Below, one piece after another: positions 30,228 through 42,356 of a stretch of DNA of 64,000 nucleotides. A model generated the notes under the pieces. It saw only the letters and a program-made list of their open reading frames with translations. It had not been told where the DNA came from and did not search any database. Each line of letters starts with the position of its first letter. The first letter of the stretch is position 1. The position numbers and the translations under genes are program-made. The stretch covers positions 992,001 to 1,056,000 of the forward strand of contig NC_088324.1 of assembly GCF_910592395.1 (NCBI RefSeq). Direction: 5' to 3'. The DNA is from Lineus longissimus. Taxonomy: Eukaryota > Nemertea > Pilidiophora > Heteronemertea > Lineidae.

Positions 30228-30421
30228 TGTCACAGAAGCAGTCTGGGAGAAATTGTGACCATTGAGCTTTAAGGGTGTCAGCCATGTTGTTTTTAGTGGA
30301 GAGTAGATGTGAATTTTGTGGATAGGATACTTGGGTCTCTCTACAATAAAGAAGGAGTTTCTGTGGAGAACGTAGCCCTGTCTTTCTGTTGGCCGCGGGT
30401 GATGAGGGCCCGTCCGCGACA
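30228..30421 (+). repeat. 5' LTR (194 bp)
   Basis: It begins TGTCACAGAAGCAGTC and ends CCGTCCGCGACA, and contains an AATAAA signal near 30346. It differs from the 3' LTR at only a few positions, so insertion is recent. Confidence 0.95.
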
Positions 30422-30423
30422 AT

Positions 30424-30438
30424 TGGCGACCTTCCCAG
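30424..30438 (+). promoter_or_regulatory. candidate primer-binding site
   Basis: TGGCGACCTTCCCAG begins 2 bp inside the 5' LTR. TGG would pair with a tRNA CCA end; the tRNA was not identified. Confidence 0.5.
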
Positions 30439-31148
30439 GATGAATCAGGACGTCCAGAGTGCCACCACGTTCGTTATTGAGTCAAGCCGGTGAAACAGGC
30501 CTGGTGCCTATTGGTATATATATGCTGCAGCAGCTGCTTTTTTGTGCAATATTGAGTGAATGATCATTCTAGCCTTGGCTATTGGAACCGGATCGGATTC
30601 ATAATGGATGACATGTGGTTTTGGAGACATTGAATGAGTTATGAACTGACATTGAACTGACTTTGTTTAGTGTACATATCATAAACATTGTGTGCTGAAG
30701 GGTAGATATTTGTATTTGTAAATATATTTGACTATTCGTGACTTAATTGGTGTTATTTTATGTGAGGTGGTAGTAGTCTAGTGTCCAGTGTGGTGTTTTG
30801 ACAGACGACCTGTACTTATTTTGGTCGAAGGACACGGTGTTGTGTATCAAGTGTGTTAAGAAACTGGTATTTTGAACGGGTTTTACGATATCAGAGAGAC
30901 GCGGTTAGGAATTTTATGGTTTAGTTGCCTCAAAGGTAACATTGGCAATTTTCATTTAGGATTGATGGTGTCATAAAGACACTGGTTGTTGGTGTGTTGT
31001 GGTTAGACCGGAGGTGTAGTATATGTGTGTGGATGTGGGAGTGATTGATTCTTTTCAGTGCAGGTTGGTCTTACCGAGGTTAGTCAGTGTCGGACTTATT
31101 TCTTATCACTAGATTTGGAGTGACATAATAGTCTATTGTCCGAGTAGA
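30439..31148. other. retrotransposon 5' leader
   Basis: About 700 bp of G/T-rich sequence without an ORF lies between the LTR and gag. It probably holds packaging signals. Confidence 0.5.
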
Positions 31149-34100
31149 ATGGACGACTTAAAGAAACTGATAGAAGCGGGAACTGCAATGGGGTACGCGG
31201 GTGAGGATCTTCAGAAGTTTGTCAAGGAGCAACAGGCGGTCCAGAGGGATGTCAGAGCGCTGGCCAGACAAGCTGAAGCAGAGAAGATGGAGTTGGTATT
31301 ACGAGCCAAAGAACAGGAAGAGGCGCACCGGGATGCTGTATGGGAGAGGGAAGCAAGAGAGAAGGAAATACAGCACCGAAGAGACCTTGAACTGATTGAG
31401 GCGAAAGCAAAGGCTGTGACGAAGGGTGTTGAACCGAGGGCACCTAAGCCACCTAAGCTTCCCTACTTCAACGAAACCCATGATGACATGGATGCATACC
31501 TGCAGAGGTTTGAGAGGTACGCCGAGACCCAGAAGTGGCCGCAGGAACAATGGGCCATGAATCTGAGTGCTCTACTCAAGGGCAAGGCTTTGGAAGTGTA
31601 TGCTCGCTTGCCGTCTGAGGATGCGTTGGACTTCGCGAAGCTAAAGGCTGCCTTGTTGATCCGATTTGAGTTGACGGTAGAAGGCTTCAGGAAACGGTTC
31701 CGCACCTACAAACCCGAGATGGGAGAAACGTTCTTGCAATTTTCTTCAAGGTTGAAAAACTACTTGATGAGGTGGATTGAAATGTCCAAGACCGAGAAAA
31801 CGTTCGGAGGGATTATAGATTTGCTGTTGAGGGACCAACTCTTGAATATAAGCGGTCCTGAACTTCGGTTATATCTGAAGGAACGGGCACCAGACTCGGT
31901 CAAGAGACTTACCGATCTGGCAGACCAATACGTAGAGGCTAGGGGTGGCAACATTATGAATGTGGTTAACCGACCCAGGGTAAGTGGCAGTGGTGTTCCA
32001 GCCAAAGAGGGACCCAAGCAGGCGACGAGAGCTGATAAATCGCATGGTGAGAAGCCAAGCCACTTTACCGGTAGTAAGACCTACCCCTACTCGAAGCGAC
32101 CACTTGTCCCAATGGCAGAGAGAATCTGTCATTTATGCTCCAAGAAGGGACATATCGCACGGGACTGTACAGCAAAGGCCTCAGTAGCAGTAGATGAGAA
32201 TGGTCATGAGAAAGAATCACTCAATACAGCAGTAGGATCATGCTGTATCACTACACCTGTGTATAGCCCGTCGATTGTCTCGACGAGTAAATCGGAGGAA
32301 ACTGTAAAGACATCCCCTAGTTGTGGCCTATGCATGCCCGTGACGAGAGGATTGGTTGGAAGCGAGGAGGTGAGTGTCCTCCGGGATACAGGATGTAGTG
32401 GGGTGATAGTACGGCGAAGTATGGTGAATGACGCTGAAACAACAGGGAAAACGCAACGCTGTATGCTTGCGGACGGAACTGTTCGTCTTGTGCCAACGGC
32501 TGAAGTAACGATTGATACGCCTTTCTTCAAGGGGAGGTGTAAGGCAATGTGCATGGAAAATCCTGTCTACGACCTTATAGTTGGAAATATCGACGGCGCT
32601 AGGGATCCAACAGACCCAGACCCGGGATGGTCACTCGTCCACGCAGTCATCACTAGAGCACAAGCCCAGAGGGAGGCCCGTCCACAGTCGACATTAAAGG
32701 TCCCGTGTGTTCCGCCCCAAATTGGAGATGCAGACGACTTCAAGGAGGCGCAACAGGACGACAAGTCTTTAGAGTTGCTGAGAGTAAAGGCGAGGGATGG
32801 AGTAGTCAAGACGGGTAAAGGAGGCAGGGTGACCGAGTTCAAGCTCAAGAGTGGACTTCTGTATCGTGGTTTCCACTCACCTACAGTACAGAATGGGAAA
32901 GTATTCAACCAGTTTGTTGTACCTACTGGTTACCGAGATGTGGTCATGAAGTATGCGCATGAGACTCTCCTAGCAGGGCATCTGGGAAGCAGGAAGAGTG
33001 GGGACCGGCTCCTGTCACAATTCTTCTGGCCCGGTGTGCATGGTGACATTGCAAGGTTTTGTAGGTCATGCAGTATATGCCAGCGTACGACTCCGAAGGG
33101 ACGGACAGTGAAAGTTCCATTGGGAAACATGCCTGTAATCGGTACACCATTCCAACGGGTGGCAATTGATCTCGTGGGGCCTATCTCCCCTCCGACCGGA
33201 AGTGGCCATAGATACATTCTCACATTGATGGACTATGCGACGAGATATCCAGAGGCGACTGCCCTTCGAAAGATCGACACAGTTAATGTTGCGGAAGCTC
33301 TGCTTGACATGTTTAGTAGGGTTGGGATACCACCCGAGGTGTTGTCTGATCTTGGGACACAGTTTGTGTCAGATTTGATGAAGGAAGTAAGCCGGTTGTT
33401 GTCATTCTCACAGCTCACCACGACTCCATATCATCTAATGTGCAATGGACTGGTTGAGAAGTTTAACGGGACACTGAAGTCCATGCTACGAAGAATGTGC
33501 TCAGAACGACCCAAGGACTGGGATAGGTACCTCAGCTCAGTCTTGTTTGCTTACAGGGAGGCTCCCCAAGAATCACTAGGATTTTCACCCTTCGAGTTGC
33601 TGTATGGCAGAACAGTGCGTGGACCAATGACCATACTGAAGGAGTTTTGGACCAAGGAGATCCCTGACCCTAAGATACGGACCACGTACCAGTACGTCCT
33701 AGACCTGAAGCAGAGACTGGAAGACACTTGCGAGTGGGCACATGACCAGTTGAAGCTCGCATCTGCACGACACAAGGCCTACTACAATCGTAAGGCAAGG
33801 GTGCGACGGATGAAGGTTGGGGCCAAGGCCTTAGTGTTGCTACCGACCAAGTCGAACAAGCTATTGATGCAGTGGAAGGGACCATTTACGATTACTGAGG
33901 TTGTGGGTGACATGGATTACCGGTTGAATGTACATGGCAAGGTAAAGACGTTCCACGCCAATATGTTGAAGGAATTTATTGCGCGACCAGAACAAGCAGC
34001 AACTGTTGCAGTGGTGGATGATGATGACGAGTGGGAACAGGATGGACAAGTATGTGGAAGGTTGCCTGCTTTGCACCCGAGGTTGCTGTGCCCTAGTAGT

Positions 34101-34364
34101 GAGACGGTGAAGGATGTTCATGTTAGTGATAAGTTATCCACATCGCAGAAGCAACAGGTTGAGGAGTTGTTGACATCTTTTAGTGATGTACTGTCAGACC
34201 AACCCGGCCAGACAACTTTGATCGAGCATGACATAAAGACTACAACGGATAATCCAGTGCGGGTAAAACAGTACCCACTACCTTACAGTATGCAGTCCAC
34301 AATAATTAAGGAAATGGAGACGATGCTGCAGATGGGAGCGGACTACCTCAGTCGAACCTCGTAG
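31149..34364 (+). CDS. gag-protease-integrase polyprotein with truncated RT
   Basis: The ORF is 1071 residues. A coiled-coil and capsid-like gag region leads to a CCHC zinc knuckle (C327-x2-C330-x4-H335-x4-C340). The aspartic protease motif is LRDTGCSG (D413). Integrase has an HHCC finger (GHLGSRKSG...FCRSCSICQRT) and DDE residues D674 (AIDLVGP), D734 (LSDLGTQF) and E770 (LVEKFNG), with 35 residues between the last two. A linker then leads to the first part of an RT domain (FSDVLSDQPGQTTLIEHDI ... MLQMG), which jumps directly to an RNase H-end-like ADYLSRTS and stop. The jump, near 34337-34342, marks an in-frame internal deletion of RT and RNase H. Confidence 0.93.
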   Translation: MDDLKKLIEAGTAMGYAGEDLQKFVKEQQAVQRDVRALARQAEAEKMELVLRAKEQEEAHRDAVWEREAREKEIQHRRDLELIEAKAKAVTKGVEPRAPKPPKLPYFNETHDDMDAYLQRFERYAETQKWPQEQWAMNLSALLKGKALEVYARLPSEDALDFAKLKAALLIRFELTVEGFRKRFRTYKPEMGETFLQFSSRLKNYLMRWIEMSKTEKTFGGIIDLLLRDQLLNISGPELRLYLKERAPDSVKRLTDLADQYVEARGGNIMNVVNRPRVSGSGVPAKEGPKQATRADKSHGEKPSHFTGSKTYPYSKRPLVPMAERICHLCSKKGHIARDCTAKASVAVDENGHEKESLNTAVGSCCITTPVYSPSIVSTSKSEETVKTSPSCGLCMPVTRGLVGSEEVSVLRDTGCSGVIVRRSMVNDAETTGKTQRCMLADGTVRLVPTAEVTIDTPFFKGRCKAMCMENPVYDLIVGNIDGARDPTDPDPGWSLVHAVITRAQAQREARPQSTLKVPCVPPQIGDADDFKEAQQDDKSLELLRVKARDGVVKTGKGGRVTEFKLKSGLLYRGFHSPTVQNGKVFNQFVVPTGYRDVVMKYAHETLLAGHLGSRKSGDRLLSQFFWPGVHGDIARFCRSCSICQRTTPKGRTVKVPLGNMPVIGTPFQRVAIDLVGPISPPTGSGHRYILTLMDYATRYPEATALRKIDTVNVAEALLDMFSRVGIPPEVLSDLGTQFVSDLMKEVSRLLSFSQLTTTPYHLMCNGLVEKFNGTLKSMLRRMCSERPKDWDRYLSSVLFAYREAPQESLGFSPFELLYGRTVRGPMTILKEFWTKEIPDPKIRTTYQYVLDLKQRLEDTCEWAHDQLKLASARHKAYYNRKARVRRMKVGAKALVLLPTKSNKLLMQWKGPFTITEVVGDMDYRLNVHGKVKTFHANMLKEFIARPEQAATVAVVDDDDEWEQDGQVCGRLPALHPRLLCPSSETVKDVHVSDKLSTSQKQQVEELLTSFSDVLSDQPGQTTLIEHDIKTTTDNPVRVKQYPLPYSMQSTIIKEMETMLQMGADYLSRTS

Positions 34365-34414
34365 TCAAAGGTTTTGGTGTGATTCCAGTGTTACTCAAGT
34401 ACACACTTTTTTTT

Positions 34415-34426
34415 AGGGGGGACGAG
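34415..34426 (+). promoter_or_regulatory. polypurine tract
   Basis: AGGGGGGACGAG lies directly before the 3' LTR, the expected primer for plus-strand DNA synthesis. Confidence 0.8.
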
Positions 34427-34620
34427 TGTCACAAAAGCAGTCTGGGAGAAATTGTGACCATTGAGCTTTAAGGGTGTCAGCCATGTTGTTTTTAGTGGAG
34501 AGTAGATGTGAATTTTGCGGATAGGATACTTGGGTCTCTCTACAATAAAGAAGGAGTTTCTGTGGAGAACGTAGCCCTGTCTTTCTGTTGGCCGCGGGTG
34601 ATGAGGGCCCGTCCGCGACA
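34427..34620 (+). repeat. 3' LTR (194 bp)
   Basis: Same length as the 5' LTR and nearly identical to it, followed by TTATG. Confidence 0.95.
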
Positions 34621-34625
34621 TTATG

Positions 34626-35825
34626 TTACAGAATCGAGTAAGCCGTGTCAAATTCAACAGAGTAGAAGATTCGTATACGCTCAAAATTGAGACGTTTATA
34701 TATCAATCCAGCCCTAAAAATCCATGAGACACGAAAGGGGTGTAGATTTTGATTCGAGAACATGGTGGCATTTTGACAACTTATTTGGTGACATCTCACT
34801 AATTATTTTCATTGTGTATATCTATATCCAGCATTAAATGCATTTCAAGAGCATAGCTGAGTATATGGTATGTACTTGGATTTAATCTACGTAATATTTT
34901 GTCAGCAGGAGTGGTCTTTGAAGTGTGTGACTTTCTAGTTGCTTTAGAAGCATAATAACACAGATTAGGAGAACACCCTGCAAGATGTGTTCTGGTACAA
35001 CTTCACTGGATCAATTCCTTTATCAGGTATAGAGAAAGAAAAAACTTCAATCATACATATAAAGAAGGTGTACTGTCATTAGTCTCCGCCATCGGCTGAG
35101 ACTTTTGTATTAGGGTATTATTCTCCTCAAGAAATTATTCAAGCAAACTCTCGTCCCCAGGTGAAAGCTTCATATGTACATGAACACGGCAATGCATTGC
35201 AAAACATCGATAAAACGAGGGTGTCCATGAACTAAGAAGTCAATCTGGGTTACAGCCGCGAAAGTGCTATGGGCATGCATAGCGCAATACATGTAAATTT
35301 TTAACCAATAAACCTCGCCAAACCGGCACGATGACTGATGCCCCGCGTTATGTGTATTACATATTGGCTGCACACATGGAGGAACGTAACGGATAAAGAC
35401 CAGGGACTAGTCTAAACCATCGAAGCATTTTTCTATAAAACCTAATATTTGGAGTTTATGGGCTATGAAATAAGAAAAAACGGCAGTGAATTAAAGCAGC
35501 TGAGTTTCAAGAATGTGTTCTTCCCTTCTGGACACTTTATGTTGCCTTGATCAGTCGTATTTCGCACATAAACCATCGCTTCGCTGAAGTGAAAGTGCGA
35601 TGTTTTTGTTTTGTTTTTGTCAACATGCATGGCTGTGTACATATGAGGCGGAGACTCCAGAGTCTGCAAAGACTCAACTGACAATTCTAGTTACTTCTAA
35701 AATCATTTAGTATTGAAGGTCTCAAAAGACAAAAAAGTCATTAGTTGTGTTCAAAAGGTGTATATATATACATGTACATGTAGGGTGTCGGTCGGATGGA
35801 TGTACGTCGCGTACCTCGGCTTTTT
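34626..35825. other. no gene seen
   Basis: This AT-rich stretch has no convincing ORF. It may include the original 3' UTR or flank of the CCP/MAM gene. Confidence 0.4.
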
Positions 35826-36500
35826 GGCTCACCGGTACGGTGAGTCTATACAACACCGCAGTGTCTGTCGTCCGTCGTCGTCGTCGTCCGTCGTCGTCCG
35901 TTGAATCCTATTTCAAAAACAGTGGCACGTTTCTTAACCGATAGGGCTAAGGACTCAAAACTTTGTATGCATGACCCCCTAGATCAGTTGACCTTTGACA
36001 CTGAATTTCAGTCCGGTCTGATTCTTGACTTGGCCACCAGGGGGCCAAAACCAAAAAAATTAAATAGTGTGATATCTCACTTATTAGTGATTTGTTCTTG
36101 ATGAAATTTTTATGGTAGGTACTCCCAGCCAGGATACATCCCATATCGTAGAGGTTTTTGATTTGACTTATTTTTCAAGGTCATAGAGGTCAAATGGCGT
36201 AAATTGGCCGTTTGAGTGTAACTGAGGCATGTTTCGAAACTGCTAGGGCTATGGGCTTGAAACTTTGTACACAAGGCCCCCTAGGTCATGTTACTCCTGA
36301 CACCGAATTTTGGTCTGATCTGTTTCTCGACTTGGACACCAGGGGGCAAAAAGTGAAAACCTAGAAAGTGTGATATCTCGCTCATTAGTGATTCGTATTC
36401 GGTAACGTTGTTATGGTTGGTACTCCCAGCAAGGATACATTACATACTATACAGGTTTTTGATTTGACCTACTTTTCAAGGTCCATTGTCAATTAAGTCG
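35826..36500. repeat. dispersed repeat, two tandem monomers with GTC/CGT triplets at the left
   Basis: A (GTCGTC)n-rich start at 35865-35900 is followed by two diverged copies of a roughly 290-bp monomer (AAAACAGTGGCACGTTTCTT... GGCCACCAGGGGGC ... GTGATATCTC...). The second copy begins near 36220. The same family is at 59915-60500, with a fragment at 61740-61840. It is a nonautonomous interspersed repeat of unknown class. Confidence 0.75.
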
Positions 36501-36582
36501 TTACCGGTGAGCACAATGCCCCCTGGCCTTTTCATTTCCCGACTATATGTTTCCGGGCCGATTATAAGACATCCTGGCACCA

Positions 36583-36897
36583 GTGGTTTTCAATAAACTA
36601 CGTAGACGTTTCTCGATATTTCATGTCGGAGTACTCGGGATGGCTGGAGGACAACTAACCAGTCCCGGTTATTTGCCATCCTTTGCAAACCTTTTCATGG
36701 CGGATTTAGAAGAAAGGCTTGCTTACGCTCAGGACATCAAACCTATGTTCTGGGGCCGCTTCAAAGATGATATCTTTGCTATGTTCACCAACACCAGGGA
36801 ACAGGTTGAGGAATATGTACAAACCCTCAATTCTCAACACCCAACTATCAAATTCACTGCAGACATCTCTGACAGTATTTTTTTGTTTATACTATAG
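36583..36897 (+). pseudogene. Penelope-like retroelement, reverse transcriptase fragment
   Basis: The frame carries late RT motifs (YLPSFANLFMADLEERL, FWGRFKDDIFAMF, LNSQHPTIKFTADIS); the F-x-D-D box is the RT active-site motif in the form used by Penelope-like elements. The fragment is cut on both sides. It lies head to head with the inverted C-terminal fragment at 36916-37476. Confidence 0.75.
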
Positions 36898-36915
36898 AAA
36901 TGGCCCTGGAATCTT

Positions 36916-37476
36916 TCAGGGATGGAGCGTTTGGTTTCTGCCACATACTGTTTTATGACACCTTGAACAATGTATGCAATAGATTAGATTATTGCTCTTA
37001 CAACAAACGTTGGTCTTCGTTTTGTATGTTCTGTCCGTAACAAGACTGGATATGTGTCCAGATGTGTTGAGTTTAGGGCAGTAGCGGCATATCCGAGGGG
37101 ACAGGCAAGCGTGGTTACGGGGTGTAGGAGCCGAATTGTCACTGGGTTGGCTGAGTTTTGCTCTGACCAGCCTGTCACGGAGATTTTGGGGTCTCCTGAA
37201 GCCAAAGACGATGGGCGTCTCGAATAGGTGAAGTGTGTTCCTATGTCGTGCCAAAATCTCTGAATTCTCCTTGATTATTGATCGTGGGGCTGAGAGAGCC
37301 GGGTTGTAAGTGGAGATGAAGAAGAAAGGGGTGGTTTCTTCTATGTCCTGATTCTGAGTAGGAAGGTTAAGAAGTTGATCCCTGTCTTGGCGATGTGCTT
37401 TGATAAGGGCTGTTTCGTTGAGGTGCTTAGGGTATCCTCTGCGAATGAAGTCATACGCTAGTTCCTCTAAACACAT
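36916..37476 (-). pseudogene. Penelope-like retroelement, C-terminal fragment with GIY-YIG-type start
   Basis: On the opposite strand to the RT fragment, this frame carries a region typical of Penelope-like proteins after RT (RRGYPKHL, FFFISTYNPALSAPRSIIKE). A Cys-rich linker (CRYCPKLN) and SNNLIYCIHCSRCHKTVCG follow, resembling the entry to a GIY-YIG endonuclease. It ends at a stop before the nuclease is complete. The two fragments could derive from one element by inversion or from two insertions. Confidence 0.7.
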
Positions 37477-40400
37477 ATAAAATTTGGTGATGATTCATTG
37501 GCCCTAGCGGTACTATCTTACCAAAACTTATGAACAACAACGTTAAATGTACACAGTGTCTAAAACAGGGCTCTGGCCAGTAGTGTTATGAGGCGCCACC
37601 CTGCTCTCACTGCTTGAATTGGCCGCCGTTGCAATCTGAATGTGGTGAAATAGCTTATCAAAGAAATTACAAAACTTTGTATGGCATTTTTGTTAGGTCG
37701 AAATGATTCAGGCGTGTACGACGGATATATATTTAGTGCTGAGTCTGACATGACCTAGGGCCCTTACTGCGTATATTAGTCACATGAAGATAGCCAAGTT
37801 AGCCCCTCTCCTCCTGTCTATAGTCCCCCTTTAAAGGGTTAATGCTCACTAATTTAGTAGCGTGTGGAAAATTGCTGTGTATGATCAGGTTTGTTTGTGC
37901 GGACGATGAGAAGCGAAGTGTGCTTTGGCCTTTAACTTAAAGAGTTATAATCGGTTTAAAATGGGAATAAATATACACGAGGTTACATAAAAGCATACTC
38001 GAAGATCTTTAGTAAAATCGCCACATTTACGGCATTTTGTTCGAGCATTCTTGCCGCTTACATTTGTGTACATAATACATGCAATACACTTGCAATGAAT
38101 CGGCCGGAAGTCATTTCTGGCAGAGATAAAATGCTTGAATATTATCGCTGCTTTGTAGAATGGTAATTGCAGTGCCAGTGATAGCGAAGCGATCTTATTC
38201 TCTGCGATATTGTTCATCGAATGACACTCATCATTTCCCCCTTCTCACGTTTAACACGTTTTCTTCAGAACAACTTCAGTCGTCTGCTTCCCCGAAGATC
38301 CTCCCTCTGTTACCGCAAGTTCCTCCCCTCAGCTCGGGCACTGCGATACGGCTGTTGCGCGACTGTCTCGACGTGAAATAGTTCAGTGGACAAAGTATAG
38401 ATGTCTCCCCTGTGGTAAACAGAAACTGCTTGGCGATATCAGACTTCACCCATCCAAGACCGGTGAAACAGTCTATACTGCCCCCCCCCCCCTCCCGCTC
38501 CTCCTCCTCCGGTAAAAGTGTCCATCCCTATGTATGTTGACGGATTAGGTATGGTTTGATAGACCCCATGATCCTTTTTCCACGTAGGATCAATCTCTCC
38601 TGTGAATCCAGCTCATTTTCTGTTGGTTGCAACTGCAGTTTACACGTTTTCAAAAGAAGTCTTCGATTAAGTAGGCCTACTTCTTCTACAGACTTGGTAA
38701 GGCGTGCGAAACCTTCGACCTATCGATCAAGGTCCGATGTGCAAGGGATTTAAGTCCCTAGTTGTAGTAGACCCGGGAATGATGGATTCATTGTTTGATA
38801 TAGCGATTGTCTAGTGGCCATGAGCTCTTTAAATATCATCGTAGGATTTATTCCAAGGGGGACTAAATTTACCTCCACCTCTGGAATCATAGATTAAGCT
38901 TTCATTCTGTGAGCCTTTTGCCATGGCAAGTTATCGAGTCATTCGCGCATTGATCAACCATTAAGTGCTTCGCACACAATGCGCCCGACACCGAATCCAC
39001 CAAAAAAACAAGACTTTGGGCATCGTGTAGGCCTATGTGGCGTCAGTGATTTTAATCTGCAGACGCTACTCGTTTCACGTGTTGTCCTGCTGACACGACT
39101 AAAGGCAACATTTTGAAAATCTAAAGTCTATTTACCAGTCAGGATCTTTCGCCCGATCAGGCGTAACGTGTCGACTGCCCTATCAGGATGTAGACAGCCG
39201 GTCAAGAGCGTGTAACGCCCGCAAATGAAATCAGTACGGGGAAGGTAACGTCCCGATTGATAGTGCATCTAGCACCGTAAGATATCCATTGTTTGTCTCT
39301 TTAACATCTTATGATGCTCATTGAAAGGCCTTTTAACATTTGGCATAGTGATCGAGATATCCATTTATAGCCTCTTTAACACCATAAAATCCCTTTCTCA
39401 CCGTGTGATATCGTTTCAACACCGTAAGATCTCTGTTAATATAGTCCCTTTAACACCTAAATGATATGCACCAACCGAACCTGTTGAATGTCGCTGCGGT
39501 AACGAACGCGCTCTCCAGGAATGGCATGGTGAGAAGCCAACCTGGTCTCCCTCGACCACAAGAATGCAACAAGCCCATGAGGAAAATATAGTTGTATAGC
39601 AGACGAGTCCATTTTTTAAATATATTTCCTAGGGGGTGTCGATGATGATTTGTTGGCGGCAAGGACGAGTTTGCATCGATTGTTAAGTAGCTCGGTCTAC
39701 TCGGAGTACAACGCCTTTACTTGGACTCTCCGTAAACATCTGTAAGTCATCTTTTTCAACTTTTTCATTCCGTAAAACACACCGTGGTTCACATTTGAAG
39801 TTATTCCGTATGTAACGCCAAACACGATAGCATCTGTGACACGTAAACTGTTCGTGGTTAGTTTAACGCGTTTATGGTCAGTGTTTTTTAGTGTTGAAAA
39901 GCATCCACATTACAGTTATACTTTAATCATAGTTTGAAGGGGTTCGCCGTTCTCGTGGTCCAGTTAAATAGAAATCCAGCAATACACAATGCCGTAGTGC
40001 AGTTGTTATGAATACAAATTGTTCAAACTTGGTATGCATAGTATTGTATATCAATGACAATGTTGAAATGTATATTGAGTACGTTGTATTTTCGCAATTA
40101 GACATTTTAAAATTCAGTTACAAATTCAAAACATTGAACGAACGGCGTAAGCCTTTAAGGCTGTTTTGTTAATCATATTTAATGGTATCATAAACACAGA
40201 AGTAATGCGACCTTGGCCTAATTAATTAGGCAACCGAGTATTAAGGAAGTATCATAGTTGCGTTCCTTAGGGGATATATTTATTATCAATTTACTACGAT
40301 AGCCCTGCCTTCATGCTTAAAAGATGATTATGTATTCATATTCAAAAGGCTATTTCCAATGCCGGCGGACAGCGCTGATCGATGGGAAGCATCTCTAAAA

Positions 40401-42356
40401 TAGTTAATGTATAACTCTATCAACTGCTATTTGTCAATAATTCTGTTAAGTCTGAATGAAGCGTTTTTATTGACAATCCATACATTTCTTCTGTGCATGA
40501 TTCAGTTTCGCACCCTTCGAGACTTCCATCCTTACTTCGAGCAAGGTCATGAGAGACTAAGTCTTCATTGTCCATCCAACAGGGTGGCGTAGCGTCTAAA
40601 ACATGTCGACGCCATTATTGGAAAAGGTTTGAATTGCAGTGCACTTTAGTGTCAACAATGAAGACCACATGATTATTTCCCACGAAAGTAAACAAAACCC
40701 AAGCTTGGACATGAAAAACTTACGGTCGCCAGGTACAGTCGCCACTTCCTCTCTGTCCAAATTGAAAATGTTGACCAGCACGAGTATCAAGCGTTGAAAT
40801 GCATATTCAGATTCAGAACCGGTGTAACATATTCCATGATCCCCATTTATATTCAGTGTTTCCATAAAAAAACAGGGAAACACCCCGACAAGGAAACACT
40901 CGAAACGTTTTCTTTGTCTAAGGTAGGTGAAAAGTTTGCATTGTGTTGTGTACCTGTTACGATTGTTGTCCCCCTGCTGGTATTGACATGAACTATTCCA
41001 GGCGATGATTATGTCACGATGTAAAAGTCCCTTTAACACGGGTGGCGGGCTTCTAATAAGCTTCAGCAAGCGATGGCATTAGAGTGTTATCATCAATGAC
41101 ATTCATCGTTTCCGATTTATAGGTCTCTTTATCGGATTGGAATCCTGTTCCTTTGCAAGACATCAATGCGCTTCACCAGCTCCTGTGAAAAAGTCGATTA
41201 TAGGAGTTGAATTTAGGAGTCGCCCAGATGAGTGTTGGTGCAGGTACGCACATCTGATAGAGATGTTGCGCAGACTCCAAATCCAAGAACGAAATTGTTT
41301 CCTTTCTGTGTCCAACGTCACTAGCGCAGGGTCTCCAGGCCCTCCTCGCTTAACACGGTCGTTAAAACACCTTGGCGGCCTTGATGTCGTAGGTCCCAAA
41401 ACCTGACTTATAACATTACAAGCATCACAGCACTGGGTGAACCCCAAATATCTACTGTAATGCATGCCAGACACCATACATTACTTTAGAGAGCATGCCA
41501 GACGCAACACATTTCAGTGAAGTTGTGATCTCACCTGGATTATTGCAATGTGATTATATTGATCGACGGCGTCGAAATCGTACAGGTTGTATGGGCATCT
41601 TGTCACCAATCCAACTGATCGCCTTAATGCTATTTCTTGCGACAATCGATACGAATGTGAATGCTTTAGAGAGGGCTTTCTGCTATACGAGTTGCAATGG
41701 TATTTGATAATTCATTTTAAAAGTATCTCTCGTATGTCTCAGTTGTATCACTTAAGTTCAGGTTGACAGTGATAACTCGCTTTGGGGCTTTTAATTCGTA
41801 TCGTGTAATGCGACATCCCTTTGTTTCAGAAGAAGTGCCAATACACATCTAACAATGGTTTCGCAGTTTCAGAGCAGTCGATTTTTCACCCCATCGGCTA
41901 AATATTTACACTCATTTGAAAAATAACGGTTTTCGATCGCAATTTCCCAAGTTAGCATTGACAGTAATCTCAAATTCTGATACTTACTCATTTTTGTACT
42001 TCTAAGGTATGGACAAACTCGACTTTTTCTATCAAACATGACAAAAAATTGTTCTACCACGTTCAGCTCGTCAGAATAAAGCCTTGTTCCCCGACTGGAT
42101 CTCTTTAATACCGACAACAAGTTACCTACGGTGGTCATAATATCGTTACGTCATAGATCATTATCCTACTGCGCTCCCACTGGGGTGATAACTGTTCAAC
42201 AATGTGATAATCATGTCATGGTTCTCACACATGTGATCTTGAGGAGTTAGTTAGCATGTAGACTTGTAATTCAGATGTAACCATGTTTGTTGTGGTCGGC
42301 ACCAGCCTGTGAAATCGGTATTATAACGAGGCAAGCCCAAGCTGGGCATACGCACA
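37477..42356. other. gene-poor region with repeat fragments
   Basis: No convincing coding sequence; the longest frame (40596-41069, minus, 157 codons) shows no family features. At 37732-37836 lies the right half of the TTTAAAGGG-type MITE also seen at 49573-49793. At 39265-39465 there is a degenerate tandem repeat of CTTTAACACCGTAAGAT-like units. A C-homopolymer lies near 38482. Confidence 0.5.

Larger units (their letters stand above)
30228..34620 (+). mobile_element. Gmr1-like Ty3/Gypsy LTR retrotransposon, 4393 bp, RT/RNase H deleted
   Basis: Two 194-bp LTRs (TG...CA) are flanked by a 5-bp duplication, TTATG, at 30223-30227 and 34621-34625. A single 1071-codon ORF carries gag, protease and integrase, then only the beginning of reverse transcriptase. 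Integrase upstream of RT is the gene order of Gmr1-type Ty3/Gypsy elements. The RT and RNase H catalytic parts are missing, so the copy is non-autonomous. It lies 278 bp downstream of the host gene stop, probably in its 3' UTR or flank. Confidence 0.95.

Noticed and set aside
40596-41069. 157-codon minus-strand ORF as a gene
   Set aside because: No start context, splice pattern, domain or compositional support. It is compatible with chance in gene-poor DNA.
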